Below, piece by piece: positions 18,959 through 26,481 of a stretch of DNA of 64,000 bases. This DNA comes from Thalassotalea sp. 1_MG-2023. Lineage in GTDB: Bacteria > Pseudomonadota > Gammaproteobacteria > Enterobacterales > Alteromonadaceae. The stretch spans positions 215,427-279,426 of the forward strand of contig NZ_JAUOPD010000003.1 in NCBI RefSeq assembly GCF_030546745.1, given 5' to 3'. The notes under the pieces are model-generated. The model was given only the letters and a program-made list of their open reading frames with translations, did no database searches and was not told the origin of the DNA. Position numbers and translations under genes: made by a program. Each line of letters opens with the position of its first letter. Within the stretch, counting starts at the first letter, position 1.

Positions 18959-19396
18959 CTTTGAAATCAAATTATTTATTAAACCCCGTTTCTATCGAAA
19001 CGGATAGTTCTATATTGAGGGGTTAGTAGAAGTTTATTTCTTAACTTGATAAATATTTAAGAAAATTTAAAAGGAAAACAAGATTATTAAATCAAAAGAA
19101 ATATAACAACCCATCTTCTGAAGAAGATAAAAATTATACTGAACGTTCTAATGTGGATTTTAGCCCGAAAAAACTCAAAAGTCAACACTTTTATCTTTTA
19201 AATCAACGTATTGCATATTTGAATTACGTGCTGATATTTGACTTAAGCTATTAATTTGTGGTACGTTTAAGAGGTAAAGCTAGTGACCGACTAGGCTTAT
19301 GTTGAACATAAGCGTCGGCCTTGCTGGGCTTAAAATCCCTAAGAACACATTCATGACGGAAGAATGAAAATTTAAACTTTATCCGTGGTGAATAAC
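18959..19396. other. Gene-free stretch before the relaxase gene; candidate oriT region
   Basis: About 440 bases without a supported gene. Two overlapping, mutually exclusive hairpins lie at 18987-19002 (CGTTTC-TATC-GAAACG) and 18992-19007 (CTATC-GAAACG-GATAG). A longer hairpin lies at 19287-19318: CCGAC...GTCGG outside and GCTTATGTT-G-AACATAAGC inside. It is preceded by TAGTG, a string also found at MobV nick regions, though the match is short. Because MobV-type oriTs lie upstream of their relaxase gene, this is the best place for an origin of transfer. The assignment is inference. Confidence 0.4.
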
Positions 19397-20227
19397 ATGC
19401 AAAAAAATAGCTATCAATTCCTGCATATGGAATCATATGCACTTAAGAAAAGAAAAAACTCTAAACGACCAACAGCTGAAGCTGTTGCACGAGAATGTCA
19501 ACGAACTGAACATTCTTATCCTCACATTCAAAAGCCAGAAAAACCAGAATTACTTTATGGTATTAAGCCTCTCGAAGCTTTAGATCGTTTACATGGGCTG
19601 ATTAAAAACTGTAAAGATCCACTTGGTCGAAAAATTCGATCAGACGCCCAAATTGTTTCATTTGGTATCGCATCGATCAAAGTCGAATCTACTCCTGAAA
19701 ATTGGGAACTACCTGAGGTGAAAAAATGGCTGGAAGATACTGAAAATTTTCTTAGACAACGTTTTGGCGATTCGTTTGTATCACTTGTAAAACATTCTGA
19801 TGAAAGATTCTGCCATGTGCACTTTTGCATTATGCCAAGGCTAAATGATGATGGTAAATTGGACTTAAACTCTTTTCACCCGGGTCTTGCAGCTCAAAGA
19901 GCAATAAAATCAAATTCAAAGTCTAAGAAAGACTTCGCTTACAAAGAAGCCATGCGTGAATTGCAGGATCAATATTTTGAGGATGTAGGTCTGAAAAACG
20001 GTCAACTCCGGCATGGGCCTCGTCGCAGGCGCTTGACTCGCCATGAATGGTATGCACAAAAGCGTTATGCAAACCTAATTAGCAACATTGTTAATGAACA
20101 ATCAGAGCTTATCTATAAACTATCTGCAAAGCTTGAAAAAGCAAAACATATGCTGACAAACCTCATAACATCAAAGATTCCGTCCCTCAAGAAGCCCTCA
20201 AGCCATTCTGAGGAGTTTTCGTCATGA
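19397..20227 (+). CDS. MobV/Pre-like relaxase-family protein
   Basis: A protein of about 276 residues from the ATG at 19397 (MQKNSYQFLHMES); in-frame GTG codons at 19385 and 19388 are alternatives. Its centre contains KHSDERFCHVHFCIMPRLND, close to the MobV/Pre metal-binding motif HxDExxPHxH, and MobV relaxases nick oriT for plasmid mobilization. The N-terminus (SARECQRTEH-like VARECQRTEHSYPH) and the basic tail (GPRRRRLTRHEW) fit DNA binding. It is shorter than typical MobV enzymes, so it may be a minimal or divergent relaxase, or a related rolling-circle-type nuclease. The next gene overlaps by ATGA. Confidence 0.6.
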   Translation: MQKNSYQFLHMESYALKKRKNSKRPTAEAVARECQRTEHSYPHIQKPEKPELLYGIKPLEALDRLHGLIKNCKDPLGRKIRSDAQIVSFGIASIKVESTPENWELPEVKKWLEDTENFLRQRFGDSFVSLVKHSDERFCHVHFCIMPRLNDDGKLDLNSFHPGLAAQRAIKSNSKSKKDFAYKEAMRELQDQYFEDVGLKNGQLRHGPRRRRLTRHEWYAQKRYANLISNIVNEQSELIYKLSAKLEKAKHMLTNLITSKIPSLKKPSSHSEEFSS

Positions 20228-20796
20228 TTGATACAAGTACTAACATAACGACGAAGTTAATTGGTTATGAGAAGCTGTACGCGTCATTTGAACCAACAAA
20301 TAAAACTTCTCTGGCTTTCAGAGTACATAATTTAGTGGGACTCCTCATATCCGCTCATTTCTCGCAAGCTAGCGAATTGGGAGATCTTATTAACTTGGTT
20401 CATCAATTCGGAGGATTTTTAAGAGAGTTAAAAGCAGAATTTGATCTCATCTATAGTGATTTGGGCGCCCATAGTTATCCCGCGTTTGTTCAAAAGCTTG
20501 CTGGAGCCAAGTATGGCGGAGCATTTGGTGAATACCATAACTTGGTTATCGATACTCTAAAGCTACTTCTCTTCAGAATTGAGGCAGATGCCAATCCAGC
20601 GGAGCTAGAAGATGCGCTGGATCATTTTCTGAGAGCCAGCATTGAACGCTACAATCCGAAAAATAAGCCTATTGTGAGATTCGGGCAATCAGTAAAAACT
20701 TCGTCTGAAATAGGACTAGAGAAAAGGCTTTGCACACCAGCAGAAAAAGTACAGGAATATGTTCAACGTCAAATCGATATTGCTCTAGAAAACTAG
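20224..20796 (+). CDS. Unknown island protein coupled to the relaxase-like gene
   Basis: A 190-residue, largely helical soluble protein with no motif I recognise. The start ATG overlaps the TGA of the relaxase-like gene, so translation is coupled and a role as its partner in mobilization is possible. The middle (KLAGAKYGGAFGEYHNLVID) and the end (CTPAEKVQEYVQRQIDIAL) are the most patterned parts. No signal peptide or membrane segment is seen. A hairpin terminator follows. Confidence 0.65.
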   Translation: MIDTSTNITTKLIGYEKLYASFEPTNKTSLAFRVHNLVGLLISAHFSQASELGDLINLVHQFGGFLRELKAEFDLIYSDLGAHSYPAFVQKLAGAKYGGAFGEYHNLVIDTLKLLLFRIEADANPAELEDALDHFLRASIERYNPKNKPIVRFGQSVKTSSEIGLEKRLCTPAEKVQEYVQRQIDIALEN

Positions 20797-20813
20797 CACT
20801 TTAGGGCAAGTAA

Positions 20814-20837
20814 AAGGCTGATCAATCGACCAGCCTT
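20814..20837 (+). terminator. Terminator after the relaxase-like operon
   Basis: AAGGCTG (20814-20820) pairs with CAGCCTT (20831-20837) across a 10-nt loop, 17 bases after the stop of the 190-residue protein and just before the convergent gene. Confidence 0.6.
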
Positions 20838-20875
20838 GCTTATGGATTTATCCGCACAGCGGGGTAAATCACACA

Positions 20876-21295
20876 TTATTTTGTCACATGATTGCTAGAC
20901 AAATTCTCTGTAACAAAATCAAATATTTGATCCTTTTTTACACGCAAAGAATCTCGGTCAATCGTGACTTTAAAACTACCATCACGGAATGCTTTTGTTC
21001 GTTCAAACTCTGATACAAACCAAACACCATTTTTCCTGCGGATTACGCATTGAGTATGCTGAGGCGTTCCTCTATAAAGCGGTGAAAAAGTCTCATAATC
21101 AGGCGTGACCATAGCAGAAATATTATTCCATTTTTGTTTAGCAACTAAGTTTTCAAGTATCGACTCAGCGATTTTAGTCGAGAGTTCGAGGTCTTCATAC
21201 GAAAGCAATCGTTCACTACATCTTGATTGTAATCTGTTCAAAATATTGATAATAATTTCCCGGTTTTCAGATTCAACTTTGAACTCACTATTCAT
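20876..21295 (-). CDS. Unknown island protein
   Basis: A 139-residue protein from the ATG at 21295 (MNSEFKVESENRE), chosen because it gives an 8-base overlap with the upstream gene; a longer frame begins at 21343. I recognise no family. The N-terminal half is helical (NILNRLQSRCSERL), the rest mixed and acidic/basic, with no signal peptide or membrane segment. It is the last gene of a three-gene unit behind the AlpA-like regulator. Confidence 0.55.
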   Translation of the reverse strand: MNSEFKVESENREIIINILNRLQSRCSERLLSYEDLELSTKIAESILENLVAKQKWNNISAMVTPDYETFSPLYRGTPQHTQCVIRRKNGVWFVSEFERTKAFRDGSFKVTIDRDSLRVKKDQIFDFVTENLSSNHVTK

Positions 21296-21617
21296 CAGAT
21301 ACCCCCATAAAGTATTTAGGTAACTTATCCATATCAGAATCACTGTCTGAACAATAAAGAATAGCCACGATTAGTATGTTTCCGACACATTCAAGTTCGG
21401 GCTTAAGCGTACCTTCAAGTACCTGTTGTTTAATGATTACAGAGTAAGCGTACTCAACCAGTTCCAATATATGATCGTCATGTAGATCATTGTCTAAACA
21501 GGTTTCCAGTGCCAATAAGCAGTGTGTACAGTCCAGAAAAAACCTTTCGTTCTCAAAAACATTAAACCTTGACGCAATTAATATTAAAATATTCTGCCCT
21601 CGAATTTTATAACTCAT
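21288..21617 (-). CDS. Unknown small island protein
   Basis: A 109-residue protein beginning MSYKIRGQNILILIASRF, with an acidic middle (CLDNDLHDDHILEL) and hydrophobic helices, but no family I recognise. Its start lies one base after the stop of the AlpA-like gene and its end overlaps the next gene, so the three are one operon. The pattern suits a small regulatory or accessory gene; no function is assigned. Confidence 0.55.
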   Translation of the reverse strand: MSYKIRGQNILILIASRFNVFENERFFLDCTHCLLALETCLDNDLHDDHILELVEYAYSVIIKQQVLEGTLKPELECVGNILIVAILYCSDSDSDMDKLPKYFMGVSDE

Positions 21618-21618
21618 C

Positions 21619-21810
21619 TTATGCCGCCTCCTTTTGTAAGGAATCTAGCCAATTCGTGATTGACTCTCTTCTCCATCCCAATATTTTGCCGTTTAACTTT
21701 AGTGGCGCGGGAAAGCTTCCTTCACTTCTCAACTTCCAAAGAGCTGTTCTTGAAATGCCTAGTACATTAGGAAGCTCCTTTAGTGTTAATATGTATGAAT
21801 TCGTAAACAT
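21619..21810 (-). CDS. AlpA-family helix-turn-helix regulator
   Basis: A 63-residue DNA-binding protein. ILTLKELPNVLGISRTALWK is the helix-turn-helix, followed by LRSEGSFPAPLKLNGKILGW and RRESITNWLDS, the typical AlpA/phage-regulator wing. AlpA-type proteins activate integrase genes or act as excision factors in prophages and islands. It heads a leftward operon and is divergent from the 336-residue gene, with an inverted repeat in the shared 117-bp space. It is the best candidate for the element's excision-control protein, together with the small protein at 11570. Confidence 0.85.
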   Translation of the reverse strand: MFTNSYILTLKELPNVLGISRTALWKLRSEGSFPAPLKLNGKILGWRRESITNWLDSLQKEAA

Positions 21811-21891
21811 AATTTATGTCTCTTCTAATTAATTTTTCCGCTCATTCGGAAAGTGAGAGCATCATATGTATTTCGAAAAAAGAGCATAATG

Positions 21892-21913
21892 GCGTAAAAA
21901 ATTAGTTTTACGC
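21892..21913. promoter_or_regulatory. Palindromic operator-like site in the divergent promoter
   Basis: GCGTAAAA (21892-21899) and TTTTACGC (21906-21913) form a perfect 8-bp inverted repeat, 14 bases before the start of the 336-residue gene and about 80 bases before the AlpA-like gene. It is placed to let one regulator control both directions; which protein binds is unknown. Confidence 0.45.
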
Positions 21914-21927
21914 ACCAAGGAAAACTT

Positions 21928-22938
21928 ATGGCATCACATAACCCATCAAGAATAATAAGAACGCAATTTTGGATTAGAGAAATAATGTCCGCGTTCAATT
22001 TCAATTCGTATTTAGATGTTGCAAAGTTACTCTCTATTCCACTCATTAATGAGAGCGAGGTTAGCGGGGAGTTTTGGGAGTTGGCTAGCAGAGTTACAGA
22101 TGATAAAGAGCTAGCACTTGAGATACATAAGACACTTATTAGTGAAAGTCTCGATGTTCGAAACTGGGGTAAGTACTATAATGGTAAGCAAGCTCGGTCA
22201 AAAAAGAAAAAGCTAAATGATGCATTCGACAAATTAGTGCCTAAAGCGCGTAAAACTTTCAAACACGGGAAGTACAACATACTTTCCATAATTGAAGCTA
22301 GTTTTGTAGAGGAAGCTGTGGTTCTTTTTGCTACTGGATTAACTGAAATTCACCAAAACTTGAACATTGAAAGAGAGCTGCGACTAAAATATTCAAATAG
22401 ATATGAATTGATTAGCCGAAAGCTAGAGCGTCACGGGTTTGACAAAGAGTTCTTATCAATGGTTGCTTACGATGATATCTATCGAGCAGCAATGATCTGC
22501 TTACGAGATGGTAGGTTTGAAGCCGCCTTTTATCTTCTTTATTTATCTATGCCTGTCTTGAGTTATTCATCAGAACTTGATGATGAAAGAATGCTTGATT
22601 TTCATATATTGGATCTTGCCGCTAAAGTTATTAAAGCCAATTATTTTTCAGGCGGTTTTGAAGACCTTGCTAATGAGCAAAATAATACAACAGATGTTTC
22701 AATACCTCGTGAAAACAACAAACCTAGCATATGTGTCCGTCCTGAAGATGAAGAGCAGTCTTTTTGTTTGAATTATATTGAAAAGCATTATGGAATAGAT
22801 AAATCGCTTTGGAGTTCAAGTTATAGAATTTTCGAGTACTCTAAGGATTTTTGGAAGCCGGAATTAAGCGATAGAACTCAAGAGTATGACAGTGAGTTTA
22901 CTAAACGTAGATATGATTCCCTCAATCAGTGGAGATAA
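21928..22938 (+). CDS. Unknown island protein, last gene before the right end
   Basis: A 336-residue soluble protein with no family I recognise and no signal peptide or membrane helix. Residues about 75-120 (RNWGKYYNGKQARSKKKKL and PKARKTFKHGKYNIL) are strongly basic and may bind nucleic acid. The remainder is helical, with an acidic patch (RPEDEEQSFCLNYIEKHYG). It is preceded by a ribosome site (AAGGAAAA) and an operator-like palindrome, and is divergent from the AlpA operon. It stands about 100 bases inside the right junction, where cargo or regulatory genes often sit. Confidence 0.65.
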   Translation: MASHNPSRIIRTQFWIREIMSAFNFNSYLDVAKLLSIPLINESEVSGEFWELASRVTDDKELALEIHKTLISESLDVRNWGKYYNGKQARSKKKKLNDAFDKLVPKARKTFKHGKYNILSIIEASFVEEAVVLFATGLTEIHQNLNIERELRLKYSNRYELISRKLERHGFDKEFLSMVAYDDIYRAAMICLRDGRFEAAFYLLYLSMPVLSYSSELDDERMLDFHILDLAAKVIKANYFSGGFEDLANEQNNTTDVSIPRENNKPSICVRPEDEEQSFCLNYIEKHYGIDKSLWSSSYRIFEYSKDFWKPELSDRTQEYDSEFTKRRYDSLNQWR

Positions 22939-22940
22939 AA

Positions 22941-22962
22941 TGGTGACAATCATGGTGGCAAG
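22941..22962 (+). repeat. Arm-type repeats, right end
   Basis: TGGTGACAAT (22941-22950) and TGGTGGCAAG (22953-22962) repeat at a 12-bp step, the same unit and spacing as 10253-10274 at the left end. They lie 72 bases inside attR. Confidence 0.65.
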
Positions 22963-23033
22963 AACCATTAATTGAGGCTTTTTTTATTGATAATTAATTG
23001 ATCTTTAAGCTATTAAAATTTATATTAAATAAA

Positions 23034-23054
23034 CAGATCCAGAATATAGAATAA
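23034..23054 (+). repeat. attR with the displaced original 3' end of yicC
   Basis: The 14-bp repeat CAGATCCAGAATAT at 23034-23047 continues as AGAATAA, giving codons for Q-I-Q-N-I-E then stop, the same six residues that end yicC at 10128-10148. A native-looking terminator follows at 23083. This is the scar of the uninterrupted gene. Confidence 0.85.
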
Positions 23055-23082
23055 CCTTTCAAGTCACTTCCAATTATTTCAT

Positions 23083-23113
23083 AACTGGCTAAAAGCATTA
23101 GTATTAGCCAGTT
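23083..23113 (+). terminator. Displaced native terminator of yicC
   Basis: AACTGGCTAA (23083-23092) and TTAGCCAGTT (23104-23113) form a perfect 10-bp stem with an 11-nt loop, followed by a T-rich tract. It lies 28 bases after the displaced yicC stop codon. Confidence 0.65.
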
Positions 23114-23115
23114 TA

Positions 23116-23155
23116 TTACTTCTATTTACTTCTATTTATTTCTATTCATTTCATA
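23116..23155 (+). repeat. Four tandem 10-bp repeats
   Basis: TTACTTCTAT occurs twice exactly, then twice in degenerate form (TTATTTCTAT, TCATTTCATA), giving a 10-bp period over 40 bases. The rest of 23055-23526 is A+T-rich and holds no supported gene. Confidence 0.6.
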
Positions 23156-23526
23156 AATTACCTAAAATTTCGGTCACCTAATTGGTTGTAACGGTCAAAT
23201 AAACTTGGAGGCTTCTTTAGGCACTTTTTCTTAGTTTCATTTCATATTCTGCCGCTTGATTATTGCTAGTTTCTTCAATCGTCAGAATAAGTATATCGCT
23301 ATAATAGCTTGTTCTATCTTACGGCTGGTTGCGAGCAGTTTTATTGTCAGATGAGAACATCAGAATTCTTAAGTTTATTAAAACATTCTAGCGTAGAAAT
23401 TGTTTTTGAATAGATAGCCAAAAACACTTATTTGCGCAAAAACAATCGATATCATTACACTTCGATGCGCATAAATCTTGAGCTTGGTAACACTTTTTTG
23501 CACTTAAATGATCAAAACAAGCGATT

Positions 23527-23598
23527 AACAGCCTATAGGTTGTTATTGTTAAAAACAGCTTATATACTGTTTTTAGATAAAACAGCCTATACATTGTT
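23527..23598. promoter_or_regulatory. hipBA promoter with three HipB-type operators
   Basis: Three 18-bp near-palindromes of form AACAGCxTATAxxxTGTT lie at 23527-23544, 23554-23571 and 23581-23598, each exactly 27 bp from the next. A promoter TTGTTA (23540-23545), 17-bp spacer, TATACT (23563-23568) overlaps the first two. The third abuts the start region. This is typical of autorepression by a toxin-antitoxin complex. Confidence 0.7.
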
Positions 23599-23610
23599 TT
23601 GGTGGTTAGC

Positions 23611-23880
23611 GTGAATTACACAATTAATACTCTTGATCAAATTAAGCCTATTCTAGTCGGGTTTAGAAAGTCTAATCGGCTATCTCAAAAAGCGCTTGCT
23701 GAAAAACTTGGTATCAGCCAACAAAGTTATCAAACACTTGAAAGCGCACCACAAAAAGTCACGATAGAGCGTCTTTTTAAAGTGCTTTCTATTTTGGATA
23801 TAAAGCTGCAATTTGTAGAAAAAAATAAACCGTTGAAGAATAACGTATCCAGTACCGAAAGCTCGCAGGATGAATGGTAA
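23611..23880 (+). CDS. hipB: HipB-like antitoxin (XRE helix-turn-helix)
   Basis: A protein of about 89 residues starting at the GTG at 23611 (VNYTINTLDQIKPIL); an in-frame TTG at 23599 is less likely because it would overlap the operator. FRKSNRLSQKALAEKLGISQ is the XRE helix-turn-helix. The C-terminal tail (KPLKNNVSSTESSQDEW) is flexible with a final Trp, as in HipB where the terminal tail contacts HipA. It should neutralise the kinase and repress the operon through the three operators. Confidence 0.82.
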   Translation: MNYTINTLDQIKPILVGFRKSNRLSQKALAEKLGISQQSYQTLESAPQKVTIERLFKVLSILDIKLQFVEKNKPLKNNVSSTESSQDEW

Positions 23881-25211
23881 TGGTAAAACGTAAAGTAAGT
23901 GCCTTAGCTATTTGGATGAACGCAGAGTTTGTTGGTACTTGGCGAATAAAATCAGGTGTTGATGAACTGCAATATGCAGATGAGTGGTTACAAAACCCGC
24001 GAGGTCGCCCCTTGTCTTTATCATTACCGTTTACTCCGGGAAACCAACCCATTAAAGGCGATGTCGTTTCATTTTACTTTGATAATTTGCTGCCAGATAG
24101 CAGAGATATACGTGAACGATTAGCAAGGCGCTTTAGTACAGCCAGCACCAAAGTCTTTGATTTACTTGTTGAGCTAGGTCGTGATTGTGTGGGGGCTATT
24201 CAATTGCTACCAGAAGGCGATAAGCCTCAGAATATTAAACAAATTCAGCATAAGCCGTTAAATGAACAGCAAGTTGCGGGAATACTTAATAAGGCGATTG
24301 ATAGCTACCCGCTGGGTCGATTAGATGACGATGATGAATTGAGAATTTCACTTGCTGGAGCTCAAGAAAAAACAGCGCTACTTTGGCACAATAACCAATG
24401 GTGTGAACCTTTAGGAGAAACACCGACAACACACATATTTAAACTGCCAATGGGGCTGGTTGGCAATATGAAAGCTGACATGGAAGGCTCTGTTGAAAAC
24501 GAATGGCTGTGCTCAAAGATAATGGCCGCGTTTGGTATTCCTATTGCGCATTGTGAAATGGGGTCTTTTGCGGGTAAAAAAGCACTTATTGTTGAGCGTT
24601 TTGATCGTAAGTTATCAAGTGATGGTTCATGGATTATTCGTTTGCCACAAGAAGATTTTTGTCAAGCAACAGGTTTATCATCATTACTTAAATATCAAAG
24701 CGATGGTGGTTTAAGTATAGAAGATTGTATGAAGCTACTTGCCAGTAGCGAGAACGCAGCTGTTGATAAACAACACTTTTTTAAAGCGCAAATTGTATTT
24801 TACTTACTTGCAGCAACCGATGGTCACACAAAAAACTTTAGCATTACTCATTTGCCAGACAATAAATACAAACTCACACCTTTATATGATGTGCTTTCTA
24901 TTCACCCGCTAATTGGTAATAAGACAAATCAAATAGCGAAACAGAAAGTAAAAATGGCAATGGCTATTCGTGGTAGCAAAAATTACTATCAATTACAGAA
25001 AATACAATATCGTCATTTCATTCAACAAGGCAAGGAAGTTGGCTTTAATGAAGTAGAAGTTGTTGAACTTATTGACTCAGTGCTTAGTGTGTTTGATATT
25101 GTTATTGAAAAGGTCAGCAAAAACCTTCCTAAAGACTTTCCAACAGATATATCGGATAAGATTTTTGCAGGAATGAAAGCGCAAGCAAACCAGCTAAACG
25201 TGGATACTTAA
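23874..25211 (+). CDS. hipA: HipA-like serine/threonine kinase toxin
   Basis: A 445-residue HipA. The N-terminal HipA-N1 domain contains GRPLSLSLPF, and LAGAQEKTALL (near 161-171) is the family's P-loop-like autophosphorylation segment. The kinase core includes IVERFDR and the catalytic loop TDGHTKNFS (near 316-324), then YDVLS carrying the metal-binding Asp. In E. coli HipA phosphorylates glutamyl-tRNA synthetase and causes growth arrest. The start overlaps hipB by 7 bases; ATG at 23880 is an alternative. It lies just outside attR, so on this evidence it is not part of the yicC island. Confidence 0.9.
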   Translation: MVMVKRKVSALAIWMNAEFVGTWRIKSGVDELQYADEWLQNPRGRPLSLSLPFTPGNQPIKGDVVSFYFDNLLPDSRDIRERLARRFSTASTKVFDLLVELGRDCVGAIQLLPEGDKPQNIKQIQHKPLNEQQVAGILNKAIDSYPLGRLDDDDELRISLAGAQEKTALLWHNNQWCEPLGETPTTHIFKLPMGLVGNMKADMEGSVENEWLCSKIMAAFGIPIAHCEMGSFAGKKALIVERFDRKLSSDGSWIIRLPQEDFCQATGLSSLLKYQSDGGLSIEDCMKLLASSENAAVDKQHFFKAQIVFYLLAATDGHTKNFSITHLPDNKYKLTPLYDVLSIHPLIGNKTNQIAKQKVKMAMAIRGSKNYYQLQKIQYRHFIQQGKEVGFNEVEVVELIDSVLSVFDIVIEKVSKNLPKDFPTDISDKIFAGMKAQANQLNVDT

Positions 25212-25520
25212 ACCAAGGGGTGGCATAAAGCTAAACCACTCTGCCCAAACAAGCTTAAAAATTGAAAGTAATGTCTTTTATTTTTCTACGACATGAACAG
25301 AATTAAAATATTGCGTAGATTATTTAGAGGTAACTGTTACGGTTACACAACCGTCATTACGTTTTTTGGAAAGGGATAGGCGATCTGGTTTATCCTTCCT
25401 TGTTAATAGCCTTCTATAGCACTTTCTTATCAATTGAATCGACATATATCGTTGATGTTAACTTACTATAATCAGCTGGTTTATGTATTGATCAGGTAAC
25501 TTACACGGTTATCAGGCATT
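25212..25520. other. Gene-free stretch after hipA
   Basis: About 310 A+T-rich bases between hipA and the terminator of the convergent PEP-CTERM gene. An inverted repeat GTAACTGTTACGGTTAC occurs near 25330. I see no gene or attachment-site copy here. Confidence 0.4.
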
Positions 25521-25546
25521 AAAAAAGCCACTCAGAGAGTGGCTTT
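25521..25546 (-). terminator. Terminator of the PEP-CTERM gene
   Basis: AAAGCCACTC (25524-25533) and GAGTGGCTTT (25537-25546) form a perfect 10-bp stem; read on the minus strand it ends in a run of six T. It also has T/A sequence on the plus side and may serve hipA. Confidence 0.85.
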
Positions 25547-25574
25547 AAAATTTCTTACTTTTGGTGTTAAGTAA

Positions 25575-26300
25575 TTATGCTTTGCGCTTACGTGAAGCAG
25601 CGAAACCTAACATACCTAAGCCTAATAAAGCGATTGACGCTGGCTCTGGAATTGAGTTACCAGTTAATTCAAAACCACCTTTAAGAAGACCGTTAGGGCC
25701 ACCAGGTTGGAATGAAGAAGAAAGTACCATGTCAGTACCGTTCAATTCACCGTTAGTATCAAAGTTACCAGCAGCTAAACCACCAGTTACGTTTAATAAT
25801 GCAGAACCTGTACCTGTATCACTACCAGTACCTAAGTCAGTACCTAAACCTGTTAAGTTACCGTCAGCTACTAAAGATAACCATAAGTTACCTTCAGAAG
25901 AAGATGCTGATGTAGCTGCATAGTTAGGGTTGTGGTCAACAAAAATGTTGATAGCTAAATCTTTAAATTCAAACGCACTAATATTACCACTAACTGGTGT
26001 GAAACTTACTAACTCCATAGAGAAAGTAAACGTTAATTCACAACCTGGGCAGAATGCTGCTGCATTGTTAACGTCGCTATTCATTTGGTCAAAAATACCA
26101 AAACCGTTTACAATATCGCCTGGTTGAGCTGCAACGTTTTCAAATAGGTTACCGCTGCTGAAAAAGTCTTCTGCAGCTGGGAAAGCATTCACTGAATCCG
26201 GATCCCAAACTACACCACCAACGTTGATATCTGAAGCTTGTGCTGAAAGTGATAAACCTAAAGCTGCTAAGCCAATTGCTAGTCCTTTTTTAATGTTCAT
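25575..26300 (-). CDS. PEP-CTERM sorting-domain protein
   Basis: A 241-residue secreted protein from the ATG at 26300 (MNIKKGLAIGLAALGLSLSA), chosen for its ribosome site GGAG and good signal peptide; the frame is open further upstream. It ends in the sorting signal PEPASIALLGLGMLGFAAS and a basic tail, recognised by exosortase and released or anchored at the surface. The mature part is rich in Gly, Asn, Ser and Thr with a Cys pair (CPGC), as is common in such proteins, which often go with exopolysaccharide. No exosortase gene is in the window. Confidence 0.88.
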   Translation of the reverse strand: MNIKKGLAIGLAALGLSLSAQASDINVGGVVWDPDSVNAFPAAEDFFSSGNLFENVAAQPGDIVNGFGIFDQMNSDVNNAAAFCPGCELTFTFSMELVSFTPVSGNISAFEFKDLAINIFVDHNPNYAATSASSSEGNLWLSLVADGNLTGLGTDLGTGSDTGTGSALLNVTGGLAAGNFDTNGELNGTDMVLSSSFQPGGPNGLLKGGFELTGNSIPEPASIALLGLGMLGFAASRKRKA

Positions 26301-26481
26301 AGTGTATCTCCTGTTATAAATCTTAAATTTTGTAATCATTGATTTGACTGAACAGTATAATGCCAATCTTGTGCCAACTTGATTAAATATTTTTAAATTG
26401 CTGTTTTTGTTGGTTTAATTTGTTTTTCTTTTAAAAGCCTATTTGTTGAAAAACATCGATTGTAAAAATTTTCGACACTAT

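Larger units (their letters stand above)
10128..23047. mobile_element. Integrative mobilizable island inserted in the 3' end of yicC
   Basis: The 14-bp sequence CAGATCCAGAATAT occurs at 10128-10141 and 23034-23047, and imperfect identity runs four bases further. Between the copies are an adjacent outward-start tyrosine integrase, a type I restriction-modification operon with a PrrC-like nuclease, a MobV-like relaxase gene, an AlpA-type regulator and unknown genes, but no conjugation apparatus. The hsd genes look visibly richer in G+C than the host genes. The 3' end of yicC is a known site for mobilizable genomic islands in Vibrio. The element is read as an integrated mobilizable island dependent on a helper for transfer. 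Confidence 0.88.

Noticed and set aside
23116..23155. CRISPR-like repeats
   Set aside because: The repeats are 10 bp and contiguous with no spacers and no cas genes; they are a simple tandem repeat.
23599..23610. TTG at 23599 as the start of hipB
   Set aside because: It directly follows the third operator and has no ribosome site; the GTG at 23611 gives a normal N-terminus.
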